Assembly: GCA_011772595.1 (NCBI GenBank) | Contig: WVZH01000512.1 | Coordinates: 1 to 13,512 of the forward strand | Source of the DNA: Anaerolineales bacterium | GTDB taxonomy: Bacteria > Chloroflexota > Anaerolineae > Anaerolineales > E44-bin32 | Length of the DNA: 13,512 bases | Direction: 5' to 3' | Shown here: one piece after another, positions 1 to 5,980 of the stretch | Numbering within the stretch: position 1 is the first letter of the stretch | Layout of the letters: each line of letters starts with the position of its first letter | Translations under genes and position numbers: made by a program | Notes under the pieces: generated by a model | What the model was told of the DNA's origin: nothing | What the model saw: the letters and a program-made list of their open reading frames with translations, nothing else | Databases searched by the model: none

Positions 1-31
1 GTTGACCTCAACAAGGAGATATGTGTTAGAG

Positions 32-1645
32 ATGAAGCATGAAAGTGATAAAGAACCCCTCGATCGGGTGACAACTGCGTCTGGAATTCCGCTGAAACGT
101 GTGTATGCGCCGGAAGAGCTCGAGAGCGTGAATTATGAGCAATCAATTGGCCTTCCCGGGCAATTCCCGTATGCGCGCGGCATCTATGAATCTATGTATC
201 GAGGGCGCTTATGGACAATGAGGCAATACGCCGGGTTTGGTACGCCTGAAGCTGCGAACGCAAGATTCAAATTCTTGCTCGATCAAGGACAAACCGGTGT
301 AAGCGTCGCGTTCGACTTACCGACGCAACTGGGTCTCGATTCGGATGATCCAATTGCAAGGCCCGAGGTTGGAAGAGTGGGTGTGGCCGTCGACACCTTG
401 GAGGATTTGAGGGTGCTCTTCGATGGCATCCCGCTGGACAAGACCAGCGTTTCATTCACGATCAACGCGACAGCACCGATCATCCTGGCCATGTTTGCGG
501 CGCTTGCCCAAGAGCAGGGTGTCGAGCTAGACATTTTAAGGGGGACTGTCCAGAACGATATTCTTAAGGAATATATCGCACGCGGGACGTGGATCTTTCC
601 GCCGAAACCATCTCTTAAGCTCATGGCTGATATCGTCGAGTTCTGCACGGCGGAAATGCCAAAATTCTACCCTATCAGCATTTGTGGTTACCACATCAGG
701 GAGGCCGGCGCGGACGCAATCCAGGAATTGGCAATAACCATTGCAAACGCAATCGTGTATATCGAAACCTTGCTTGAGCGCGGCCTGGATATCGATGACT
801 TTGCTCCTCGGTTGAGTTTTTTCCTTTGTGTGTCGAGTGATTTATTCGAGGAGGTGGCAAAGTTCCGTGCCGCCAGAAGAATCTGGTCTAAACTTCTTAG
901 AGACCGATATCATGCAAAAGACTCTCGTTCTTTGGTTTATCGCATCGGCTCCAGCTGTGGTGGATCAACACTAACGGCAAACCAACCGGTGAATAATATC
1001 GTCCGGGTGGCGTATGAAGCCTTGGCCGCCGCGCTGGGAGGTGTTCAATCACTTTTCACCTGTGCTTGGGATGAACCGTTCTCGATCCCAAGCGAGGAAT
1101 CCGCGCTTCTGGCTCTCCGAACCCAACAAATTCTAGCCCACGAAACCGGAGTGGCGAAGGTGGTCGATCCACTTGGTGGCTCATATCTCGTAGAGCACCT
1201 GACAACAGAGATCGAGGATAGGGTCGGGAGAATGCTGGATGATCTCGGGCATGAAAAGCAGATGATCAGTTTGATTGAAGGTGGTTCTATACAACAAATG
1301 ATTGCAGAAAGCGCATATCAACAACAAAGGGCGATTGAGATTGGAGCCGCGGAAGTAGTCGGGGTCAATGTTTATAAAACTGAAGAAAGATCTACCATCA
1401 GAAGCTCCTATCTAATCGATGAGCGCTTTATTGAAGATCAGAACCGTAAGCTATATAAGATCAGGCGGGATCGTGATAACGAATCGGTTTCACGCGCATT
1501 GGCAGCCATTGAAGATGCGGCTACCAAGGATCGAAACCTTATCGCAGTCATTATCGATGCGGTTCGGCAGCTTGTCACCATCGGTGAGATTACTGCGGTA
1601 TTGAAAGATGTCTACGGAGAGTTTTCAGAACCGCTGATTTTCTAA
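32..1645 (+). CDS. Acyl-CoA mutase large (catalytic TIM-barrel) subunit, methylmalonyl-CoA mutase family
   Basis: This is the substrate-binding barrel of a coenzyme-B12-dependent carbon-skeleton mutase, at 537 residues the size of a stand-alone large subunit. The B12-binding domain is absent, so a separate small subunit is needed, and none lies in this window. Family blocks seen: RQYAGF (Tyr66), GTVQNDILKEY with Arg184, GYHIREAGA (Tyr220, His221) and DPLGGSY. Aligned from memory to Propionibacterium methylmalonyl-CoA mutase, these match Tyr89, Arg207, Tyr243 and His244 at a constant offset of 23, which favours a carboxylated substrate over isobutyryl-CoA. However, the usual His and Gln of the RTHSQTSG block are Gly306 and Ser308, and SLHTN reads SLFTC (Phe342, Cys344). 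Start: ATG at 32 with AAGGAG at 13-18 is preferred; GTG at 23, TTG at 2 or a start before the window cannot be excluded. The N-terminus is short for the family. The family is certain; the substrate is not. Confidence 0.9.
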   Translation: MKHESDKEPLDRVTTASGIPLKRVYAPEELESVNYEQSIGLPGQFPYARGIYESMYRGRLWTMRQYAGFGTPEAANARFKFLLDQGQTGVSVAFDLPTQLGLDSDDPIARPEVGRVGVAVDTLEDLRVLFDGIPLDKTSVSFTINATAPIILAMFAALAQEQGVELDILRGTVQNDILKEYIARGTWIFPPKPSLKLMADIVEFCTAEMPKFYPISICGYHIREAGADAIQELAITIANAIVYIETLLERGLDIDDFAPRLSFFLCVSSDLFEEVAKFRAARRIWSKLLRDRYHAKDSRSLVYRIGSSCGGSTLTANQPVNNIVRVAYEALAAALGGVQSLFTCAWDEPFSIPSEESALLALRTQQILAHETGVAKVVDPLGGSYLVEHLTTEIEDRVGRMLDDLGHEKQMISLIEGGSIQQMIAESAYQQQRAIEIGAAEVVGVNVYKTEERSTIRSSYLIDERFIEDQNRKLYKIRRDRDNESVSRALAAIEDAATKDRNLIAVIIDAVRQLVTIGEITAVLKDVYGEFSEPLIF

Positions 1646-1788
1646 ATGTCGAGAATAGAACCTCTCTTCGCATAGCTTGAATTGTGGCATTGGACTATAG
1701 GTCTGTTTCCTTCTGAACTTATTGGTTCCCGGGTGAAGTGAACTGAGTCCGATTTTGGAATTATGAGTCGAATTCAATCAGGTGAATC

Positions 1789-1802
1789 GGTCTAAACAGA
1801 CC
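1789..1802. promoter_or_regulatory. Small inverted repeat in the mutase-crotonase gap
   Basis: GGTCT-AAAC-AGACC is a perfect 5-bp inverted repeat with a 4-base spacer. It ends 9 bases before the Shine-Dalgarno AGGAG (1812-1816) of the crotonase gene. It could be a short operator half-site pair or a weak mRNA hairpin affecting translation. At this length chance is a real possibility. The rest of the 180-base gap shows no strong terminator, so the two genes may share a transcript. Confidence 0.2.
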
Positions 1803-1825
1803 ATCTCTCTCAGGAGCGCATTCGT

Positions 1826-2605
1826 ATGTATGAGGCATTGAACTATCACGTTGAAGGTCAAATCGCCGTCCTTTGCATTAACCGACCACGGGCGCGGAAT
1901 GCGATTAATTTTCAGGCCATGCGAGAGATGGAAGAGGTTTTACAGCGTATAGAATCCTCGGGCCAGGTGGGTGCGCTAATCCTTACCGCTACAGGTGAGA
2001 AAGTATTCTGCGCGGGCGGTGATATTAAGGAATTCCGGGAGCTAAAGAGCGAGGACGATGCCAGGCGAATGAGCACGCGAATGCAGAGCATCTTGTCCCG
2101 TCTCGAGACGTTGAACATACCAGTCATTGTCGCGATCAACGGTGATGCATATGGCGGGGGCTGTGAGATCATTGTCGCCGGGGACATTCGTATCGCATCC
2201 CAGAACGCCCGGCTCGCATTCCGTCAGATTCAGTTCGGGATCATGACCGGATGGGGTGGTGCCCAAAGATTGATCCGAATCGTGGGAAGATCTAGGGCTA
2301 TACAATTGCTATTGACCGGTCAGACCATAACCGCAGAGGAAGGGCTGCAGTGTGGACTGATCGATGAGGTGGTACCCTCTGGGGAAGTGATGTTGCGTGC
2401 ACGAGCACTTGCTGAACAGATCACTTCCAACTCACTATCCTGCATACACTCATATATGGCATCCATCCGACAGGGAATGGATATACCGTTGGACGAAGCG
2501 ATCTCCTTTGAGACGGATCTTTTTTGTAAGCTCTGGGTTTCGGAAGCTCGAGAGCAGCAGTTTGAAGCTTTTACCCGCAAGAAACCTGGCCGTAGGAAAA
2601 AGTAA
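1826..2605 (+). CDS. Enoyl-CoA hydratase/isomerase (crotonase) family protein
   Basis: This crotonase-fold protein of 259 residues has full family length and binds an acyl-CoA thioester. The two oxyanion-hole blocks are clear: CAGGDIKEF (residues 62-70) and GDAYGGGCE (106-114). Glu114 matches the first catalytic Glu of classical hydratase (rat Glu144). The second catalytic Glu (rat Glu164, in the PEV/PEI block) aligns with Gln134 in FRQIQFGIMTGWGGAQRL. With one acid left it may be an isomerase, a decarboxylase or a hydratase of unusual substrate rather than a standard 2-enoyl-CoA hydratase. The C-terminus is strongly basic (KKPGRRKK). The start is secure: AGGAG at 1812-1816 lies 9 bases before the ATG. 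It follows the acyl-CoA mutase on the same strand after 180 bases, which suggests joint work on branched acyl-CoA intermediates. The family is confident; the reaction is open. Confidence 0.9.
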   Translation: MYEALNYHVEGQIAVLCINRPRARNAINFQAMREMEEVLQRIESSGQVGALILTATGEKVFCAGGDIKEFRELKSEDDARRMSTRMQSILSRLETLNIPVIVAINGDAYGGGCEIIVAGDIRIASQNARLAFRQIQFGIMTGWGGAQRLIRIVGRSRAIQLLLTGQTITAEEGLQCGLIDEVVPSGEVMLRARALAEQITSNSLSCIHSYMASIRQGMDIPLDEAISFETDLFCKLWVSEAREQQFEAFTRKKPGRRKK

Positions 2606-2709
2606 CTCCCACATGAGGTATTTTGAGGGCATCGGTGGTGATCGTTGAGCAGTGCCATTTATTGGCTAATCGAACGCGAGAGTTAGAACGCAAATGCGTC
2701 ATGCAAAAT

Positions 2710-2737
2710 CCGGTCACGGCTCAATTAATTTGACCGG
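2710..2737. terminator. Inverted repeat at the end of korC, possible weak terminator between convergent genes
   Basis: CCGGTCA (2710-2716) and TGACCGG (2731-2737) form a perfect 7-bp stem with a 14-base AT-rich loop, overlapping the stop codon of korC. The crotonase and kor transcription units converge here, so a shared terminator would be expected. There is no clear U tract on either side, so an intrinsic terminator is not proven. A smaller repeat, ACGCA-AA-TGCGT, lies at 2688-2699. Confidence 0.25.
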
Positions 2738-3298
2738 ACGATCAATGCTCTTACTACCTTCTTGAAAAGCAATCATGTTGAGAGCTCGCAAGTCCTTACG
2801 TGAATCCGGGATGATTTTGGTGAGTGCGGTCTCTATGGACATATGGGAGACTAGGTGAGTTGCGCCCACATAGGCGCCTAAGGCGACGAGGTTCGCCACG
2901 CGTACGGTTCCTATCCGTTCGGCGATTTGACTGGCGGGAACATCGATCGATTGGATCTCCCAGGCACCATGTTCGGGGCTCGAGGTTTGCGAGGGCTCGT
3001 AACGGGCCATAGAAGAGTTGACCACGAGCAGACCACCAGCTTGCATTCTTGAAACAAATTCATCCAGAGATGGCTGATTGAGTGCAATGACGCTGGTGGG
3101 ACGACGAACAATTGGTGAGCGTATGGGTTTGTCAGAGACGATTACGGTGCAGTTGGCTGTCCCGCCACGCATCTGAGGACCGTACGACGGCATCCAGGTT
3201 ACTTCCCGCCCCTCTAGCATTGCAGCATACGCGAGAACCTCACCGGCGAACAGCAGACCTTGTCCCCCAAAACCAGCTATGATGACGTCTCTTTTCAC
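2714..3298 (-). CDS. korC: 2-oxoacid:ferredoxin oxidoreductase, gamma subunit
   Basis: This is the gamma subunit of a four-subunit 2-oxoacid:ferredoxin oxidoreductase, which contributes to CoA binding and assembly. Near the N-terminus it has the glycine-rich motif GFGGQG (residues 9-14), followed by SYGPQMRGGTANC, a hallmark of Kor/Vor gamma subunits. The start chosen is GTG at 3298-3296: the reverse strand has AGAGGA about 7 bases upstream, and it gives a 194-residue protein of normal family length. A longer reading from 3409 would overlap the beta gene by 77 bases and add a tail with no family similarity. It follows korB after 34 bases and is the last gene of the minus-strand operon. Confidence 0.9.
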   Translation of the reverse strand: MKRDVIIAGFGGQGLLFAGEVLAYAAMLEGREVTWMPSYGPQMRGGTANCTVIVSDKPIRSPIVRRPTSVIALNQPSLDEFVSRMQAGGLLVVNSSMARYEPSQTSSPEHGAWEIQSIDVPASQIAERIGTVRVANLVALGAYVGATHLVSHMSIETALTKIIPDSRKDLRALNMIAFQEGSKSIDRPVKLIEP

Positions 3299-3332
3299 AC
3301 TAAAATCCTCTGGATGAGCTACGACTTGTTTT

Positions 3333-4079
3333 TCACGGCAATTTGAATTCGCCCAGCGGGTAGTACGCCATATTCTGCTCTCCCCAATCGATGGCTTCTG
3401 GGGGATCAAGATGCAAGTTCACCGGGCACACTCCTAGTACCTCGACCAGGGAGAAACCCTCACTATTAATCTGCACCTCGAAGGCTCTACGTATCGTGCG
3501 CTGTGCCTGCCTGATGTTGGCGGGATTATAAAGCGCAACGCGTGCGATATAAGCTGGGGCATCCAATCCGGTCAGTAATTCTGCCACGCGGATGGGATAA
3601 CCAGCCCAGTCCGGATCGCGACCTTGAGGACTGGTCGTTGTGGGTTGGTCGACCAGGGTGGTAGGCGCCATTTGCCCCCCGGTAGCACCGAAGCAACCGT
3701 TGTTTAAGAAGATGACGCTGATCCGTTCACCACGAGCAGCTGCATGGATGATGTGTGCCATGCCGATGGCAGCAATATCGCCATCACCCTGGTAGACCCA
3801 GACAGCACGGTCGGGAAGGGCGCGCTTCAAGCCGGTCGCTAGGGCAGGTCCACGACCATGTAAAGCCTGAATCATGTCGCAATCAAAGTGACGCCACATT
3901 CGAACCGAGCAGCCGGCTGGAGTAATACCGATAGCGCGCTCGCGCAGGTTCAAATCATCCATTGCCTGTGCAACAAGGCGATGAAGTATCCCATGACTAC
4001 AGCCAGGACAATATGAAAAGGGTAACCCGATCAATGAAGAAGGTCTGACGAATAACGCGCGCATCTCTCGATCGCTCAT
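3333..4079 (-). CDS. korB: 2-oxoacid:ferredoxin oxidoreductase, beta (TPP-binding) subunit
   Basis: The beta subunit carries the thiamine-diphosphate site and a [4Fe-4S] cluster and oxidatively decarboxylates a 2-oxoacid to acyl-CoA. The TPP motif runs from GDGD (residues 98-101) to Asn126-Asn127. The cysteine block CPGCSHG (24-30) and Cys57 fit cluster binding. GGQMAPTT after the TPP motif is typical of Kor/Vor beta subunits. Two stretches depart from the usual VorA-type sequence as I recall it: NNGCFGATGG where most have NNAIYGMTGG, and the MWRHFDCDM segment. These may reflect a different substrate pocket. Start: the second of two ATGs (4079) has GGAG 8 bases upstream and overlaps the alpha stop codon as ATGA, so translation is probably coupled. 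The first ATG (4085) is only 2 bases from GGAG. Length is 248 residues. Confidence 0.93.
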   Translation of the reverse strand: MSDREMRALFVRPSSLIGLPFSYCPGCSHGILHRLVAQAMDDLNLRERAIGITPAGCSVRMWRHFDCDMIQALHGRGPALATGLKRALPDRAVWVYQGDGDIAAIGMAHIIHAAARGERISVIFLNNGCFGATGGQMAPTTLVDQPTTTSPQGRDPDWAGYPIRVAELLTGLDAPAYIARVALYNPANIRQAQRTIRRAFEVQINSEGFSLVEVLGVCPVNLHLDPPEAIDWGEQNMAYYPLGEFKLP

Positions 4080-5134
4080 TGGCATAGCTCCACATAAAAA
4101 GCCTCAATGAACTGGCTCACAGATTCGGCATCTGGCACCCATCCCCCGCCAAAGCCGTAAAAATGGACAGGAATACGACCATTCACGGCAAGGCGCACGT
4201 CTTCAACCATTTGTCCATTGTTCATCTCTACCGTTAAAACGCCTCTGGCGGTCGGTAAGCTTTGAAATGCAAGGTTGGGAAACGGCCAGAGCGTGATGGG
4301 TCGGATGAGCCCTGCAGTTAAGCCCTCGCGCCGCGCCTCGTCGACTGCCTCCATGGCGACTCGCGCCGCCGTGCCAAATGCAACGATAACGATTTCAGCG
4401 TCGTCGACCAAGTAAGTCTCCCAGCGTTGCTCTTCAGCAGCGATTTTTTCGTACTTGGTAGCCAATATCTTGTTCCATTCAATCAACTCGGAAGCAACAG
4501 CTGGCGCGGCGAGGATGAGGTTACGTTCCCGCCCCGCAGCCCCTGTGGTTGCCCAATCCTTTGCCGGTACGTCAGGGGAGATCTCCGGCCATACGACGGG
4601 TTCTTTCATCTGCCCCATGATGCCGTCCGTTAGGATGATGGCCGGATTGCGATATCGATCCGCCAGGTCAAAAGCCAACACGGTCAGATCGGCCATCTCT
4701 TGTACCGATGCTGGAGCCAGAGCAATCAGACGGTAGTCACCGCTGCCGCCGCCTTTGGTGGCCTGGAAATAATCTCCTTGCGACGGTGAGATTGTGCCCA
4801 ATCCCGGACCGCCGCGCATGATGTTGACGATGACACACGGCAGTTGAGAGGTTGCCAACGCCGAAATGCCTTCTTGCATCAGGCTAATCCCAGTGCTTGA
4901 GGACGATGTCATCACCCGCTTGCCTGCACATGCGGCTCCAAATGCCATATTAATGGCCGCCAACTCGCTTTCTGGCTGTAAAAAGACTCCACCTACTTCT
5001 GGCATACGCGTCGCCATATACTCCAAAATTTCCGTTGCAGGCGTTATGGGGTAGGTAAAGAAACAGCGGCAACCGGCCTGGATGGCTGCCTCAGCCAAGG
5101 CTTCGTTTCCCCTCATCAACTCTCTAGTTGTCAT
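4076..5134 (-). CDS. korA: 2-oxoacid:ferredoxin oxidoreductase, alpha subunit (VorB-like)
   Basis: The alpha subunit supplies the pyrimidine-side TPP domain and the transketolase-C-like domain. Recognised blocks are GNEALAEAA (residues 9-17), TYPITPATE (27-35), QPESE with conserved Glu57, TSSSSTGISLMQEG (from 76) and MRGGPGLGTISPSQGDYFQ. The last two match subunits usually named VorB (2-ketoisovalerate type) better than 2-oxoglutarate types, so branched-chain 2-oxoacids are likely substrates, but this class is promiscuous. At 352 residues it is a normal length. Its start overlaps the end of korD by 11 bases and its stop overlaps korB by 4, a tight operon. The Shine-Dalgarno is weak (GGAG 13 bases upstream), which fits translational coupling to korD. 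Confidence 0.95.
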   Translation of the reverse strand: MTTRELMRGNEALAEAAIQAGCRCFFTYPITPATEILEYMATRMPEVGGVFLQPESELAAINMAFGAACAGKRVMTSSSSTGISLMQEGISALATSQLPCVIVNIMRGGPGLGTISPSQGDYFQATKGGGSGDYRLIALAPASVQEMADLTVLAFDLADRYRNPAIILTDGIMGQMKEPVVWPEISPDVPAKDWATTGAAGRERNLILAAPAVASELIEWNKILATKYEKIAAEEQRWETYLVDDAEIVIVAFGTAARVAMEAVDEARREGLTAGLIRPITLWPFPNLAFQSLPTARGVLTVEMNNGQMVEDVRLAVNGRIPVHFYGFGGGWVPDAESVSQFIEAFYVELCQ

Positions 5135-5354
5135 GGTCTTTAGTGTTCTCCATCAGATACACCTCGATGGCGACATCCGGGCAGACATGAGCACAAAAGC
5201 AACATCCTGTACACGCCTCCGCGTCGGTAAGCATTGCGGTGTGGTACCCATGGAAACCGAGTTCCTCTGATAGCCCAATAACCCTCTCTGGACAAACAGA
5301 AATGCACAGTTTACATCCTTTGCAGTATTTAGCTTCAATAACGACGTGGCGCAC
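5124..5354 (-). CDS. korD: 2-oxoacid:ferredoxin oxidoreductase, delta subunit (2x[4Fe-4S] ferredoxin)
   Basis: This 76-residue bacterial-type ferredoxin holds two [4Fe-4S] sites: CKGCKLCISVCP (Cys11, 14, 17, 21) and CTGCCFCAHVCP (Cys48, 51, 54, 58). Cys52 is an extra non-ligand cysteine. It passes electrons from the TPP site of the complex to soluble ferredoxin. The start is GTG at 5354-5352, with GGAG 7 bases upstream on the reverse strand. It is the first gene of the D-A-B-C order common in Kor/Vor operons, and its 3' end overlaps korA by 11 bases. Confidence 0.93.
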   Translation of the reverse strand: MRHVVIEAKYCKGCKLCISVCPERVIGLSEELGFHGYHTAMLTDAEACTGCCFCAHVCPDVAIEVYLMENTKDHDN

Positions 5355-5545
5355 TTATTTGCTCCAGCCAGGATAATGGTTGCTGTGAGATCCGACAAAG
5401 TCCACAAGTGCTATAGGACCGCATGATTGTGTCTCTTGCGATACCTTACAGGACATTCTCTTCGCCGGGTAGTCTGTCCGGCATTCCGTGTGGGCACACA
5501 GTGGCGGAAAGTAGAAGTAATAAAATCGACATACCTCCACGCCTA
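5355..5545 (-). promoter_or_regulatory. 191-base gap between polyferredoxin and korD with two inverted repeats
   Basis: This is the only sizeable break in the minus-strand cluster. It holds GCCGG-8-CCGGC (5464-5468 / 5478-5482) and, six bases on, GTGTG-GG-CACAC (5488-5499). These could form adjacent hairpins that attenuate, process or separate the aldehyde oxidoreductase and kor transcripts, or they could be operator sites. No confident -35/-10 pair was recognised, and no supported gene lies here. Confidence 0.3.
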
Positions 5546-5959
5546 TTACCAGTTCCCATTTGAAAAAACTAACGCATCGGCCGGGCATATCGGAACGCAC
5601 ACAGGCTGGCCTTCACATTCATCGCACTTGAAAGGAGTCTCATCATGTGGATGCCAGCCCATCACACCGATTGGACAAGCCTCGATGCAATCGCCACATC
5701 CATTACAATCATCAAGGTCTATGAGGATAACTTGTGTCGTCAAGTCTCTGGCAATCACTTCTTGTGGACATGCTTTCACGCACCACTCATCCTCACATTG
5801 AGTGCAAAGAGCAGGGGTGTAAAGCTCATCTTCTCGATGCCGCACCCGAATCCGTGCTAATTTTGGATTGAACGTGTTGGTTTTTTGCAGTGAACATGCC
5901 AGCTCACACAAGCGGCAACCCGTACACTTGTCTGCGAAAACCTCAATTCTTGCCATCAT
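5546..5959 (-). CDS. Four-cluster [4Fe-4S] ferredoxin, probable electron-transfer subunit of the aldehyde oxidoreductase
   Basis: This 137-residue iron-sulfur protein has four cysteine clusters in the pattern of HycB/NrfC/AorA-type electron-transfer subunits: CTGCRLCELAC near the N-terminus, CTQCEDEWCVKAC in the middle, CNGCGDCIEAC, then CDECEGQPVCVPIC close to the C-terminus. Sixteen ligand cysteines are present, enough for four [4Fe-4S] clusters. It has no signal peptide or membrane segment and is therefore cytoplasmic. Its gene starts 21 bases after the aldehyde oxidoreductase stop, the same pairing seen in the AorAB-type enzyme of Aromatoleum, so it probably wires the tungsten subunit to a redox partner. 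The start is one of two adjacent ATGs (5959 or 5956), with AGGA 6 or 9 bases upstream. A separate function as a free polyferredoxin is possible. Confidence 0.9.
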   Translation of the reverse strand: MMARIEVFADKCTGCRLCELACSLQKTNTFNPKLARIRVRHREDELYTPALCTQCEDEWCVKACPQEVIARDLTTQVILIDLDDCNGCGDCIEACPIGVMGWHPHDETPFKCDECEGQPVCVPICPADALVFSNGNW

Positions 5960-5980
5960 TTCATGTCCTATTCTGTATGG

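Noticed and set aside
3299..3409. Upstream extension of the gamma subunit to an ATG at 3409
   Set aside because: It overlaps korB by 77 bases, adds a tail unlike the family, and bypasses a good ribosome site in front of GTG 3298.
5446..5532. 28-codon minus-strand frame with a hydrophobic start and a Cys, lipoprotein-like
   Set aside because: The GGAGGT touches the ATG with no spacing and the frame overlaps the inverted repeats; most likely chance.
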